64,000 nt of DNA from Donghicola mangrovi (GCF_013377535.1 NZ_JABCJE010000001.1:496001-560000), one strand, 5' to 3'; positions 28,055 through 37,595 are shown, counted from the stretch's first letter. Notes: generated by a model from the sequence alone, not told the origin. A program made the numbers and translations.

Positions 28055-28780
28055 CTATGCGGGGTCCAAGCGCGCGTGAACGTCCACCGCGCGCAACTGA
28101 CGCAGATCCTTGCGATAGGCCCGCGCAGCCATGACGAGTGACCGAAAGATCCGGCGCTGACGCCGCGCATAGATCAGATGCTCGGGGTGCCACTGAACCC
28201 CGAGGGCAAAGGGTTCGCGCACGCTCTCGATCGCTTGGATCATTCCGCCGGTGTCACGGGCGGCCACGCGCAGGCCTCGGCCTAGACGGTCCACCGCTTG
28301 GGTATGCAAGGAATTCACGGTCATCGGCTGCAGGCCCGCAATGCGGGACAGACGGGTGTTGTCGTCGATCCAGATTTCCTTGCGCGGCAGGATGGTGCGG
28401 ATTTTCCGACTGCTCCGGTACACGCCATAGGCATCCTGGTGCAGGGTGCCGCCACGGGCCACGTTGATCATCTGGCTGCCACGGCAAATCCCCAGAACCG
28501 GCATCCCGCGATCATGGGTTTCCTCGACAAGGCCACGCTCTAGCGCGTCGCGTTCAGGGTCCAGACGGGCCGAGGCGACGATCTGGCCACCGTAGATATC
28601 GGGCGAAATGTCGTCGCCCCCGCCAATGATCACGCCATCCACGGCGTCCAGATCGGCAGGACGGCCCGCGCCCCAGCGCACAGCCTTGCCCCCCGCGAAC
28701 CAGACGTTCAGGGCGACCAAAGGAAAGATGCGCCAGCCAGAGCGATTAGAAGTGGTCACAGCAATCACAGGGCGTGTCAT
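28055..28780 (-). CDS. Class I glutamine amidotransferase-like / gamma-glutamyl hydrolase (PuuD-like)
   Basis: 241 residues. The nucleophile elbow GICRGSQMIN (Cys), IIGGGDDISP and the catalytic VQWHPEHL (His, Glu) are present, as in gamma-glutamyl-GABA hydrolases. The start overlaps the amidoligase stop by 4 bp (ATGA), a tight coupling that implies the two act on the same gamma-glutamyl-type compound: one making and the other cleaving or processing an amide bond. The substrate is unknown; polyamine catabolism genes are absent, so PuuD proper is unlikely. Confidence 0.88.
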   Translation of the reverse strand: MTRPVIAVTTSNRSGWRIFPLVALNVWFAGGKAVRWGAGRPADLDAVDGVIIGGGDDISPDIYGGQIVASARLDPERDALERGLVEETHDRGMPVLGICRGSQMINVARGGTLHQDAYGVYRSSRKIRTILPRKEIWIDDNTRLSRIAGLQPMTVNSLHTQAVDRLGRGLRVAARDTGGMIQAIESVREPFALGVQWHPEHLIYARRQRRIFRSLVMAARAYRKDLRQLRAVDVHARLDPA

Positions 28781-29751
28781 CCTGCCCCCCGTGCCAATCC
28801 ATAATCTGCCAGAATGTCACCACAACGCTCGGCCCAGGGCTGACGCGACAGAGTGATCATACCGTGGCTGTCCAGCCAAGCATCGGCCAGTTCCTCGACG
28901 ATCTGGGGGCGGCTGGCGATCTGTTCGACCAGCAGCCAGCGATCCCACTCATCCGCCAGCGACCACGATTCCTCGTCCAGGCGGCTGTCGGGCAGGCGGA
29001 AGTGATAGGTCGGGCGGCCGTTGATCTCGGAAACCTTGTCGGCGCCGATGGCCTCTTCCAATTCGGTGGGCCACAGGGCTTTCATCACAGGCAGCATATC
29101 AAGGCCGCGGTTCCGGTCCGCGCAATGGCGGGTGTAAGTTTCAACCAGCGATTTGGCTGACGGTTCGACCCCAAGCAGGATCAGCTCTTCGACCAGCGCG
29201 GTGGGATAGGGATCGGTCCAAGGCAACACCGTGCGCGACGGATCAATGGGCAGCGCAACGCGCATCCAGTCCTCGATCAGCGCATAGGCCAGAAGGGGGC
29301 GCAGCACGTCGGCGGGGGAATGCCCTTCAACCTCGATGTTCAGGTGAACGCCAAAGCCGTAGTACCAACCGTCGCCGCTGCCCTTGGCCCCTGCATCGCG
29401 CAGGGCGTTCAGCGCGCGGTCCAGCACCGGCAACTGATCAAAAGCCAAGGGGTCGGTGACCAGCTCAACAGGGATCACTTCGCGGCCCAGTTTCAGGCCC
29501 ACGTCACGCAGCACGGACTTCTCGGCAGTGCGGTAAACGGTATCCAGATAGACTTGTATGTCGCCAATCTCGGAGCCGCGCACCAGCCAGTCGTTATCGA
29601 CCGTGCATTCCGCCGAACCACCAAGGGTTTCGACCAGCACTTTGGCTGCCTGCTCTTCGGTCAGATCAGCAAATTCAACTTCGACACCGATGTGTCGTTC
29701 CGCACCTTGGACAGTCACAGGCGCGGGCAGTTTTTGGAATTGTAATGTCAT
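28777..29751 (-). CDS. Putative amidoligase (COOH-NH2 ligase family)
   Basis: 324 residues. The N-terminal IGVEVEF strand motif and later GFGVHLNIEV, with conserved acidic residues for ATP/Mg2+, match the amidoligase_2 family (glutamine-synthetase/GCS-like fold), predicted by comparative genomics to form amide bonds in small metabolites or peptide tags. The partner gene is a class I amidotransferase-like hydrolase overlapping by 4 bp. I chose the ATG at 29751 because an AGGG site lies between it and the upstream in-frame ATG at 29766. The chemical product is not known. Confidence 0.85.
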   Translation of the reverse strand: MTLQFQKLPAPVTVQGAERHIGVEVEFADLTEEQAAKVLVETLGGSAECTVDNDWLVRGSEIGDIQVYLDTVYRTAEKSVLRDVGLKLGREVIPVELVTDPLAFDQLPVLDRALNALRDAGAKGSGDGWYYGFGVHLNIEVEGHSPADVLRPLLAYALIEDWMRVALPIDPSRTVLPWTDPYPTALVEELILLGVEPSAKSLVETYTRHCADRNRGLDMLPVMKALWPTELEEAIGADKVSEINGRPTYHFRLPDSRLDEESWSLADEWDRWLLVEQIASRPQIVEELADAWLDSHGMITLSRQPWAERCGDILADYGLARGAG

Positions 29752-29823
29752 GTTTCGCCCTCGCATATCGGGAAACCCAACATGCGAAGGACCGAATTCG
29801 TTCCATGACAGTCTGTCGCAGCC

Positions 29824-31011
29824 TTAGCCTGCGCGGGTTTCAGCCTCGATCTGAGCGCGGGACTTGCGTTCACGCTCGGTCGCGGACTTCAGCTGACCGC
29901 AGGCGGCCATGATATCCTCGCCGCGGGGGGTGCGGATGGGGCTGGCGTAACCGGCCTTGTAAATGATGTCGGCGAATGCCTCGATCCGCTCCCAATCGGA
30001 ACGCTGATAGGGGGAGCCGGGCCACTCGTTGAACGGGATCAGGTTGATCTTGGCAGGGATGCCCTTGATCAGTTTGACCAGACGGCGCGCATCCGCATCG
30101 GTGTCGTTCACGTCCTTGAGCATCACGTATTCAAAGGTGATCCGCTCGGAGTTCGACAGCTTGGGATAGGCGCGCAGAGCGTCCAGGAGTTCCTTGATAT
30201 TCCAACGCTTGTTGATCGGAACCAGCTTGTCGCGGGTCTCGTCCTCGGTCGCGTGGAAGCTGACGGCCAGCATACAGCCGATCTCTTCGGCGCATTTGGC
30301 GATCTCGGGGACAACGCCACTGGTGGACAGGGTGATGCGGCGGCGCGACAGGCTGATGCCTTCGCCATCCATGGCGATCTTCATCGCGTTCCGCACGTTG
30401 TCAAAGTTATAGAGGGGCTCGCCCATGCCCATCAGAACCACGTTCGACAACAGACGCGGGCCGTTGTCGCCGGTGCCCACACCGGGTTCGGGCCATTCGC
30501 CAAGGTCATCGCGCGCCATCATGATCTGACCGACGATCTCGCCTGCGGTCAGGTTGCGCACCAGTTTCTGCGTGCCGGTGTGGCAGAACGAACAGGTCAG
30601 GGTACAGCCTACCTGAGAGCTGACACACAGCGTGCCGCGATCGGTTTCGGGGATGTACACCACCTCGACCTCGTGGCCGCCTGCAATGCGCACCAGATAC
30701 TTGCGGGTGCCATCCATCGACACCTGCTTGCTGACCATCTCGGGGATTTCGATGACAAAGCTGTCCTCGAGCTGCTGACGGTACCCTTTGGCAAGGTTGG
30801 TCATCAGGCCGAAATCGCGCACGCCCCACTGATAGACCCACTGCCAGATCTGGTTCACACGCATTTTCGCCTGTTTTTCAGGGGTCCCCATCGCCAGAAG
30901 CGCATCACGCAGCTGGTCGCGGGTCAGGCCAACGATGTTGGTCTTGCCGCCCTCGGGCAGCTTGCGGGGAATGGTCAGAACGTCTTGGGTGATCGGTGCA
31001 GTGGCCGTCAT
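29824..31011 (-). CDS. rlmN: 23S rRNA/tRNA m2A methyltransferase RlmN (radical SAM)
   Basis: 395 residues. The radical SAM cluster motif is C136-x3-C140-x2-C143 in [18 protein letters not shown], with GMGEPLYN and the C-terminal [20 protein letters not shown] carrying the methyl-carrying cysteine. It methylates A2503 of 23S rRNA and A37 of some tRNAs. It is monocistronic or the first gene ahead of the amidoligase pair, on the opposite side of a 72-bp gap. Confidence 0.97.
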   Translation of the reverse strand: MTATAPITQDVLTIPRKLPEGGKTNIVGLTRDQLRDALLAMGTPEKQAKMRVNQIWQWVYQWGVRDFGLMTNLAKGYRQQLEDSFVIEIPEMVSKQVSMDGTRKYLVRIAGGHEVEVVYIPETDRGTLCVSSQVGCTLTCSFCHTGTQKLVRNLTAGEIVGQIMMARDDLGEWPEPGVGTGDNGPRLLSNVVLMGMGEPLYNFDNVRNAMKIAMDGEGISLSRRRITLSTSGVVPEIAKCAEEIGCMLAVSFHATEDETRDKLVPINKRWNIKELLDALRAYPKLSNSERITFEYVMLKDVNDTDADARRLVKLIKGIPAKINLIPFNEWPGSPYQRSDWERIEAFADIIYKAGYASPIRTPRGEDIMAACGQLKSATERERKSRAQIEAETRAG

Positions 31012-31059
31012 TGCGCTAATCCTTTGGGCTGAGGGCGCCTTTTAGCGGATTCGTTACGA

Positions 31060-31093
31060 AAACACAAAAGGAACCGAACACGCCTGTGTCCGG
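31060..31093 (-). terminator. Intrinsic terminator after the IalB-family gene
   Basis: Minus-strand CCGGACAC-AGGC-GTGTTCGG stem (one wobble pair) followed after four bases by TTTTGTGTTTT, 34 bp beyond the stop. Confidence 0.65.
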
Positions 31094-31127
31094 CCCCTGT
31101 CATAGCAGTTATGCGCTGCGGCAAACC

Positions 31128-31658
31128 TTACTGTTTGCAGCGGGTCGCAGCGTCGTCCACAGCGGCTGTAAAACCGGTGAGCGAGAAAGTGTCCTTGGTC
31201 TGGGTGCCACGGCCCGAGATGCCGGTGACCACAGCGTTGGCGCCGCGCTTCATGGCGCCGACCAGCTTGTCGTCCTCGGCCTGGCTGGACAGCCACGCCC
31301 ATTCACCCTGAACAAACATTTCGAACTTCGATCCGCCCACGTCCACAGTCACGGTGGAGCCGTCGCGGAACGGATAGCCACCGGTGAAAGCCACCTGCTG
31401 GCGCACGTTCTGCGAGGGACGGAAGAATACCATCAACTGGATTTCACCACGGGTCGCGTTCACTTCGCGGCCATCGCGGGTATTCACGGTTTCCTTGGGA
31501 ATCGAAACAGCCCAACACTCGGTCGGGTTCTCGCCCATGAAAACGTTCCAGTCCTCTTTTACGGCAACCTGATTGTTCGAAACCTGCTGCGCCATCGCGC
31601 CGGTAGCACACACAGCAAATAGCGCCCCGACAACACCACGCGCAAAGAATGATTTCAT
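31128..31658 (-). CDS. Invasion-associated locus B (IalB) family protein
   Basis: 176 residues, secreted: signal peptide residues 1-24 (ending ATGAMAQ). The mature part has the IalB pattern: WNVFMGENPTECWAVSIPKE, VFFRPSQNV, then GGYPFRDGSTVTVDVG, with FSLTGFTAAVDDAATRC at the end. Two cysteines (in ECWAV and TRCKQ) may form a disulfide. Named from Bartonella, but the family is widespread in free-living alphaproteobacteria and the role is unclear. The ATG at 31658 gives the signal peptide start. It is divergent from the asparaginase gene. Confidence 0.9.
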   Translation of the reverse strand: MKSFFARGVVGALFAVCATGAMAQQVSNNQVAVKEDWNVFMGENPTECWAVSIPKETVNTRDGREVNATRGEIQLMVFFRPSQNVRQQVAFTGGYPFRDGSTVTVDVGGSKFEMFVQGEWAWLSSQAEDDKLVGAMKRGANAVVTGISGRGTQTKDTFSLTGFTAAVDDAATRCKQ

Positions 31659-31831
31659 ACGTCCAGCCTCCAAGCTGACTAGCCTCTTACCTTCGGTCTA
31701 TCCCACACAGAAAGCGGAATCTTTCCACGAGGATACCGTTTGCATCTCGACGCCGGGACTGTAGCTTAAAACATCCTAAAGGATAAAGCCCCCACGGCGG
31801 CTTTCCGCCGTCACCAAACGGAGTCGTGAAA

Positions 31832-32827
31832 ATGAACAATCCGGTGCCCTTAGCCGAGCTGTGGCGCGGTGATATTCTGGAAAGCACCCATTTCGGCCAT
31901 GCGGTGATCTGCGACGGCGCGGGCCAGATCGTTCAGGCATGGGGCGATCCCGATGCCATCATCTATCCTCGCAGCTCGGCCAAGATGATTCAGGCCCTGC
32001 CCCTGATCGAATCCGGGGCGGCCGATGCGGTTGGATTGGGGACCGAGCAACTGGCTTTGGCCTGCGCCTCCCACCAAGGGGAACACCAGCACACCGACCG
32101 CGTGGCGGCATGGCTGGACGCGATCGGCATGGGGGAATCGGACCTGCGCTGCGGGGTGCAGGTGCCCAACGATCCAATCGTGCGCCGCGAACTCCGTGAA
32201 ACCGGCACCTGCGCGTGCCAGCTGCATAACAACTGCTCGGGCAAACACACCGGCTTCCTGACCCTGAACCGCCATCTCGGCGGGCACAACGAATATGTCG
32301 AAGCTGACCACCCCGTCCAGCTGGCCTGTCGCGATGCGTTCGAAGGCGTTACAGGCATGGAAAGTCCCGGTTACGGGATCGACGGATGCTCTGCCCCGAA
32401 CTTCGCAACCTCGGTCCACGGGTTGGCGCGGGCGATGGGCAACTTTGCCTCGGCCCACACCCGCAGCGACACGCGCAGTCGCGCTCAGGCCCGCCTGACC
32501 GACGCAATGATCGCCCACCCGAACCTGATCGCTGGAACGGGCCGCGCCTGCACCGAACTCATGGGCGCCATGAAGGGCCGCGCTGCAATCAAAACCGGCG
32601 CCGAAGCGGTCTTCGTCGCAATCCTGCCGGAACAGCAACTGGGCATCGCGCTCAAGGTGATCGACGGAGGCACCCGCGGATCGGAATGCGCGATCACAGC
32701 GCTTCTGGTGAAACTAGGATTGCTAGAGGCCGATCACCCAGCGGTCCTGAACCGCATGAACAAAGTCCAAAAGAACTGGCGCGTGCTGGAAACGGGCATT
32801 CTCCGCCCCGCAGCGGACCTGCTTTAG
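31832..32827 (+). CDS. L-asparaginase, Rhizobium etli type (class 3)
   Basis: 331 residues, unrelated to the E. coli AnsA/AnsB fold. The beta-lactamase-like Ser-x-x-Lys is S48-S-A-K51. The metal-site residues C135 and K138 fall in NNCSGKHTGF, and a second Cys at 186 follows in GIDGCSAPN; these positions agree with what I recall of the R. etli ReAV enzyme. It hydrolyses asparagine to aspartate and ammonia, probably in the cytoplasm. The ATG at 31832 is chosen over the GTG at 31826 because GGAG ends 8 bp before it. Confidence 0.88.
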   Translation: MNNPVPLAELWRGDILESTHFGHAVICDGAGQIVQAWGDPDAIIYPRSSAKMIQALPLIESGAADAVGLGTEQLALACASHQGEHQHTDRVAAWLDAIGMGESDLRCGVQVPNDPIVRRELRETGTCACQLHNNCSGKHTGFLTLNRHLGGHNEYVEADHPVQLACRDAFEGVTGMESPGYGIDGCSAPNFATSVHGLARAMGNFASAHTRSDTRSRAQARLTDAMIAHPNLIAGTGRACTELMGAMKGRAAIKTGAEAVFVAILPEQQLGIALKVIDGGTRGSECAITALLVKLGLLEADHPAVLNRMNKVQKNWRVLETGILRPAADLL

Positions 32828-32844
32828 GGCAAAGCGCCCCTGTG

Positions 32845-32918
32845 CTTCTTCTTGCGAAAAATACTCCCCCGCCGGAGACGTTCCGTCCTGGACGCCAAAG
32901 CCTCCGGCGGGGGTATTT
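32845..32918 (+). repeat. Intergenic repeat element, copy 2, with terminator-like stem
   Basis: Block 32845-32866 repeats 23565-23586 at 19 of 22 positions. It runs into a perfect 12-bp inverted repeat, CCCCCGCCGGAG (32866-32877) and CTCCGGCGGGGG (32902-32913), followed by TATTT. It lies between the convergent asparaginase and hemC genes and could terminate both. Confidence 0.65.
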
Positions 32919-32982
32919 GAACCAAAATGAAGGCTGCGGTCACAAAGAAAACTGCGTGCGGCCTTGGCCGCACACCGCTGGA

Positions 32983-33942
32983 TTACGTCTTGAAGTCAAA
33001 GAAGCCTTCGCCAGCCCGGGATAGCAGACGGGCGGCGATATCGGCACCCAGTTTGGCGGCCTCAGCGGCGGGGGCGCTGCCTTCTTCGGTCAGGCTTTCC
33101 GAACCATCCGGGCGCAGGATTTCGGCGCGCAGGTGAACGGTGCCGTCTTTCAGCTCCGCGAGGCCAGCAATCGGGGTCTCGCACGAGCCATCCAAGGCGG
33201 CCAGAAGCGTGCGTTCTGCCGCCATCAGCACGGCCGTGTCCGCGTGGTGGATTGCGGCCAACAGGTGGGCGGCCATCTGGTCGTCTTCGCGGCGTTCGAT
33301 GCAGATGGTGCCTTGGGCAATCGCGGGCAGCATGTCATCGGTCGAGATCGGCGCGGTTGCGACTTCGGTCATCCCCAAACGGTTCAGGCCCGCCATCGCC
33401 AGGAAAGTGCAATCGGCCACGCCTTCGGACAGCTTCTTCAGGCGGGTCTGCACGTTGCCGCGGAATTCGACGACCTTCAGGTCGGGGCGCTTGTGCAGCA
33501 GCTGCGCGCGGCGGCGCAGGCTGGAGGTGCCCACAACGGCACCGGCGGGCAGCTCTGCGATATTGGCCACGGTGGGTGACACGAACGCGTCACGGTGGTC
33601 TTCACGGGGCAGGAAGCAATCCACGATCAGGCCAGCGGGCTGCTCGACCGGCATGTCCTTGGTCGAGTGGACGGCGATGTCGATGCCGCCGGACAGCATG
33701 GCTTCTTCGATCTCTTTGGTAAACAGGCCCTTGTTGCCGATCTCTTTCAGCGGGCGGTCCGCGTCGATCATGGCGCGGTTGTCACCGGTGGTTTTGATCA
33801 CCACCACCTCGAATGCCTCTTCGGGCAGATCAAAGGCCGCCATCAGTCGGGCGCGGGTTTCATAGGCTTGCGCCAGCGCGAGCGGGCTGCCTCGGGTGCC
33901 GATTTTCAGCGGCTGATCGGGAGAAGGAAGCATCTGTGTCAT
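32983..33942 (-). CDS. hemC: Hydroxymethylbilane synthase (porphobilinogen deaminase)
   Basis: 319 residues. HemC polymerises four porphobilinogens in the heme pathway. N-terminal IGTRGSPLALAQA, HSTKDMP, GTSSLRRRAQLL (substrate-binding Arg cluster) and the dipyrromethane cofactor Cys in GSCETPIAG are all seen. The start at 33942 (MTQMLPSPDQPLK) or three codons later; the frame is open to 34047. It is divergent from hemE with about 120 bp between the starts. Confidence 0.96.
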   Translation of the reverse strand: MTQMLPSPDQPLKIGTRGSPLALAQAYETRARLMAAFDLPEEAFEVVVIKTTGDNRAMIDADRPLKEIGNKGLFTKEIEEAMLSGGIDIAVHSTKDMPVEQPAGLIVDCFLPREDHRDAFVSPTVANIAELPAGAVVGTSSLRRRAQLLHKRPDLKVVEFRGNVQTRLKKLSEGVADCTFLAMAGLNRLGMTEVATAPISTDDMLPAIAQGTICIERREDDQMAAHLLAAIHHADTAVLMAAERTLLAALDGSCETPIAGLAELKDGTVHLRAEILRPDGSESLTEEGSAPAAEAAKLGADIAARLLSRAGEGFFDFKT

Positions 33943-34064
33943 GGCGCAATCGATAGACTGCCCTTGATACCCAAAGCAAGCGCGATACGTCGCGCCCTGC
34001 CCCCGAGACCTTGACACAGGGTCGCAGAACATGGACCAACCGTTCAAAGAGATCAGAGGACATC

Positions 34065-35099
34065 ATGGCCGAAACGAAACTGCTGCTGCGTGCCCTGTCG
34101 GGCGAGACCCTGCCCACACCGCCGATCTGGATGATGCGCCAAGCGGGCCGTTACCTGCCCGAATACCGCGCCACCCGTGCCGAAGCAGGCGATTTCCTGT
34201 CCCTGTGCTATAACAGCGATCTGGCGACCGAAGTGACCCTGCAGCCCATCCGCCGCTATGGTTTCGACGCTGCGATCCTGTTCGCCGACATTCTGCTGAT
34301 CCCCGATGCGCTTGGCGCTGATCTGTGGTTCGTGACCGGCGAAGGCCCGCGTCTGTCCACCATCACAACCGAAGAAGATTTCGCAAAGCTTAAAGGCGCG
34401 GACGACATTCACGACCATCTGGCCCCCGTGTACCAGACCGTCAGCAATCTGGCCTCGGCTCTGCCCGAAGAGGTTGCGCTGATCGGTTTCGCTGGCGCCC
34501 CCTGGACCGTGGCGACCTATATGATCGCAGGCCGCGGCACCCCCGATCAGGGCCCTGCACACAAGCTGATGCAGGAAAATAACCCTCTGTTCGAGGCGCT
34601 GATCGACCGTCTGACGGAGTCCACCATCGAATACCTGTCGGCCCAGATCCGCGCTGGTGCCGAATGCGTCAAGCTGTTCGACAGCTGGGCCGGTTCGCTG
34701 AAAAGCGAGGCTTTTACCAAATACGCCGTTGCCCCCGCCAAGAAAATCATCAGCGAAATCAAGGACCGTCACCCCGGTGTGCCCGTCATCGCCTTCCCGC
34801 GTGAGGCGGGCGAAGGTTACGTCGGTTTCGCCAAGGAAACCGGTGCGAACTGCGTGGCACTGGACAACTCGGTCACGCCGGAATGGGCGACCGAGCATGT
34901 GCAGGTCGATAGCTGCGTGCAGGGCAACCTTGCGTCCTCGCACATGGTGACCGGTGGTCAGGCGCTGGTGGACGAAACCCGCCACATCGTGCAGGCGTTC
35001 AAGAACGGCCCGCACATCTTTAACCTTGGGCACGGGATCACACCGGATGCGAACCCCGACAACGTCCAGCTGATGATCGACACCGTTCGCGAAGGCTAA
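34065..35099 (+). CDS. hemE: Uroporphyrinogen decarboxylase
   Basis: 344 residues. HemE decarboxylates uroporphyrinogen III to coproporphyrinogen III. Signatures [17 protein letters not shown] and [13 protein letters not shown] are complete; the C-terminus has [14 protein letters not shown]. The ATG at 34065 has AGAGGA 5 bp upstream. It is divergent from hemC. The kinase gene begins 5 bp after the stop, so hemE, kinase and nagA may form one transcript. Confidence 0.97.
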   Translation: MAETKLLLRALSGETLPTPPIWMMRQAGRYLPEYRATRAEAGDFLSLCYNSDLATEVTLQPIRRYGFDAAILFADILLIPDALGADLWFVTGEGPRLSTITTEEDFAKLKGADDIHDHLAPVYQTVSNLASALPEEVALIGFAGAPWTVATYMIAGRGTPDQGPAHKLMQENNPLFEALIDRLTESTIEYLSAQIRAGAECVKLFDSWAGSLKSEAFTKYAVAPAKKIISEIKDRHPGVPVIAFPREAGEGYVGFAKETGANCVALDNSVTPEWATEHVQVDSCVQGNLASSHMVTGGQALVDETRHIVQAFKNGPHIFNLGHGITPDANPDNVQLMIDTVREG

Positions 35100-35103
35100 G
35101 GCT

Positions 35104-35940
35104 TTGAGCGCGCCGATCCTGATTGCAGTGGACGGCGGAGGCACCGGTTCGCGCTATGCCATGCGGCGTGGCGCGGACGTGGTTCAGGTCGCGGGTGGCC
35201 CCGCCAATGTGACCAGCGACTTTGATGGCGCTATTACTAACCTGCTGGCAGGTCTTGGGAAACTGGGCCTGTCTGATGCGGAACTGGCGCAGGCGCGCAT
35301 CTGCATGGGGCTGGCGGGCGTTCTGGATGACCGCGATGCCGCGCGGGTGGCGCAGGCCATCGCCCTGCCCCGTTTGCGCGTCGTGGACGACCGCGCGATT
35401 GCGCTGCGGGGGGCTTTTCTGACAACCGGACATGGGGCTGTGGCGGGGATCGGCACGGGCTCTTACGTGGGCGTACTGGCCGGTGGTCAGGCGCGGTTTG
35501 CGGGCGGCTGGGGATTGGCCTTGGGCGACGAGGCCAGCGGTGCGTGGCTGGGGCGCGAGGCGTTGAAGGCTGCCTTGGCGGCGACCGAAGGCGGGCTTCG
35601 CTCTGGTTTGACCGAGACCCTGTTGGCGGACGGTCCTGCGGCGATCATGCGGATGGCGGCGGGGGCGTCTGCCAATGCCTTTGGTCAGCTGGCCCCCGAT
35701 GTGGTGATTGCGGCACAGGCCGGAGATTTCGTGGCGATTAACCTGCTTCGGGCAGGTGCGGCCTATCTTGAGGCCAGCTTGCGCCGTTTAGGATGGAACA
35801 AGGCCACTCCGCTGGTGCTGACCGGTGGGCTGGGGCCTGTGTATTTGGACTATCTGCCAGCCGAAATGCAGGCAGTTTTGCAGGAACCCGAGGGCAGCGC
35901 GTTGGACGGTGCCTTCCTCTATGCGGCTGAGATTACATGA
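35104..35940 (+). CDS. N-acetylglucosamine kinase-like (BadF/BadG ATPase family)
   Basis: 278 residues, actin-like ATPase fold. Phosphate-1 motif AVDGGGTGSR, phosphate-2 GIGTGSYVG, and GWGLALGDEASGAWLG, which is typical of GlcNAc kinases of this family. It likely makes GlcNAc-6-phosphate, the substrate of the next gene, nagA, whose start overlaps its stop by 4 bp. The start is a TTG immediately after hemE; no better ATG lies nearby and the beta1 strand needs the segment right after it. The pair probably recycles cell-wall or chitin-derived amino sugar. Confidence 0.88.
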   Translation: MSAPILIAVDGGGTGSRYAMRRGADVVQVAGGPANVTSDFDGAITNLLAGLGKLGLSDAELAQARICMGLAGVLDDRDAARVAQAIALPRLRVVDDRAIALRGAFLTTGHGAVAGIGTGSYVGVLAGGQARFAGGWGLALGDEASGAWLGREALKAALAATEGGLRSGLTETLLADGPAAIMRMAAGASANAFGQLAPDVVIAAQAGDFVAINLLRAGAAYLEASLRRLGWNKATPLVLTGGLGPVYLDYLPAEMQAVLQEPEGSALDGAFLYAAEIT

Positions 35941-37046
35941 TTTTATCTGGCGCACGAATTTTCGACGGTGTGAAACTGCGCGAAGGGGCAAGCCTTGCCT
36001 TCCACAACGGCCGGATCGCTGGCCTGACCGAGAAAACCGGCACCAATCTGGGGGGCGGCATCCTGTGCCCCGGCTATGTGGACATTCAGGTGAACGGCGG
36101 CGGCGGCGCCATGTTCAACGAAGCCCCTACGGTCGAGACCCTGCGCCTGATGGCCGAAGCCCATGGCCGTTTGGGGGCGACCTCTATCCTGCCGACGCTG
36201 ATCACCGCCCCGATCGAGACGTTTCAGGCCGCTGTCAACGCCATTGCCCAAGCCCGCACCAATGGGGTCAAAGGGATCGTCGGTTTGCACTTGGAGGGGC
36301 CGCACCTGACCCGCGCCGGAGCGCATTCCGAGGCCCTGCTGCGGCCCATGACCGACATCGACGTGGACCTGTACTGTCACGCCGCGCGGGTGGTCGGATG
36401 CCTGAAGATCACGCTGGCCCCCGAAGTGGTTTCTGACAGCCAAATCAGCAAGTTACACCAGTCTGGCGTGATCGTGGCCTTGGGTCATACCAATGCCGGA
36501 TACGACCGTTGCCGCGTGGCCGCCAAGGCGGGGGCGACGGTTGTCACGCACCTCTTCAACGCCATGACCGGCCTGCATCACCGCGAGCCCGGATGTGTGG
36601 GCGCCGCGCTGGCCGATCCGCGTCTGTCGGCGGGCCTGATCGCGGACACAGAGCATGTCCACGCGGGCCTTTTGGGGATGGTCTGGCGGGCCAAGGCGGG
36701 CACCGACCGGCTGTTTCTGGTCAGTGATGCAATGGCCGTTGCGGGCACCGACCAGACCGATTTTATCCTGAACGGGCGGAAGGTTAGCCGATCAAAGGGA
36801 CGGTTGACCTTGGCCGACGGGACGCTGGCGGGGGCCGATCTGAACCTCTCGGCGGCGGTGCGGAATATGGCAGCTGCGGGGGTGCCCTTGGCCGAAGCTT
36901 TGGCGATGGCCACGCGCATTCCGGCGGACATCATAGGGCGCGACGATCTGGGCCGGATCGAGATGGGCGGACCCGCCGATCTGATCCACCTGAGCGACGA
37001 TTTGCACCTGCTGGGGGTCTGGCGGGGCGGCGAGAAAATCGCCTGA
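35937..37046 (+). CDS. nagA: N-acetylglucosamine-6-phosphate deacetylase
   Basis: 369 residues, amidohydrolase superfamily. Metal and substrate residues lie in DIQVNGGGG, HLEGPHL, GHTNAGYD, THLFNAMTGLHHREPG and LVSDAMAVAG (catalytic Asp). It converts GlcNAc-6-P to glucosamine-6-P plus acetate in the cytoplasm. The ATGA overlap with the kinase gene indicates coupling. A nagB deaminase is not in the window. Confidence 0.95.
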   Translation: MILSGARIFDGVKLREGASLAFHNGRIAGLTEKTGTNLGGGILCPGYVDIQVNGGGGAMFNEAPTVETLRLMAEAHGRLGATSILPTLITAPIETFQAAVNAIAQARTNGVKGIVGLHLEGPHLTRAGAHSEALLRPMTDIDVDLYCHAARVVGCLKITLAPEVVSDSQISKLHQSGVIVALGHTNAGYDRCRVAAKAGATVVTHLFNAMTGLHHREPGCVGAALADPRLSAGLIADTEHVHAGLLGMVWRAKAGTDRLFLVSDAMAVAGTDQTDFILNGRKVSRSKGRLTLADGTLAGADLNLSAAVRNMAAAGVPLAEALAMATRIPADIIGRDDLGRIEMGGPADLIHLSDDLHLLGVWRGGEKIA

Positions 37047-37110
37047 AACCCCGCATATGGCAGGCGTATGGGGGACGTATGGCTTGCGTCATGACGTGCC
37101 GACGCCGGAA

Positions 37111-37497
37111 TTACGCCTGCTGCTTGCTCTCTTCGAACACTTCGAGCGCGGCGTTCAGGGCGTTGATCGCCGCCGGAAACCCGCCATAGAGGGACATCTG
37201 CCAGATGACCTCGGCGATCTCTTTTTCGGTTAACCCCGCCTTGAGGCCCCCCGCGATATTCACCTTGAGCTGGGGTCGGGTCTGACCGCCCAAAGCCGTC
37301 AGCGCCGCGATGGTCGCGATGTAGCGATCACGCAGGGGCAGACCGGGGCGGGCGTATTGGCGACCATAGGCGAAATCCACCACGCCCTCGGCCATGCCGG
37401 GCAGCAGATGCCCATAACGGGCGTCCAAGGCCGCCTCCATCCCCGGGTTCAACTGTTCGGACAGGGCGCGGCCGGTGTCGGTGGTGTCTTGGGTCAT
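37111..37497 (-). CDS. Carboxymuconolactone decarboxylase-family protein
   Basis: 128 residues, the size of gamma-carboxymuconolactone decarboxylase (PcaC-like). [17 protein letters not shown] and [20 protein letters not shown] follow the family pattern. There is no cysteine, so the peroxidatic CxxC of AhpD relatives is absent and a thiol-reductase role is excluded. The true substrate is unknown; no protocatechuate pathway genes adjoin. It sits downstream of hemF, beyond a terminator. Confidence 0.88.
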   Translation of the reverse strand: MTQDTTDTGRALSEQLNPGMEAALDARYGHLLPGMAEGVVDFAYGRQYARPGLPLRDRYIATIAALTALGGQTRPQLKVNIAGGLKAGLTEKEIAEVIWQMSLYGGFPAAINALNAALEVFEESKQQA

Positions 37498-37514
37498 GAA
37501 AAATGCCTGTGATT

Positions 37515-37549
37515 TAAATAAAACGGTCCCGCATAGGGATGCAGGACCG
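37515..37549 (-). terminator. Intrinsic terminator after hemF
   Basis: On the minus strand ACGGTCC-TGCAT-CCCT-ATGCG-GGACCGT is a near-perfect 12-bp hairpin followed by TTTATTTAAA, about 46 bp after the hemF stop and just before the next gene start. Confidence 0.85.
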
Positions 37550-37595
37550 TGTGTGACAGGCGGCGCCCGTCAAAGGCAAGTCTGGGATGCGGGTA

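Noticed and set aside
34011-34026. Possible FNR box before hemE (TTGACACAGGGTCG)
   Set aside because: Only the left half-site matches; the right half (GGTCG) departs from GTCAA at several positions.
35104-35106. TTG start of the GlcNAc-kinase-like gene as an error
   Set aside because: No ATG or GTG nearby keeps the first beta strand and the DGGGTGSR motif; TTG starts are acceptable in this group, so I kept it.
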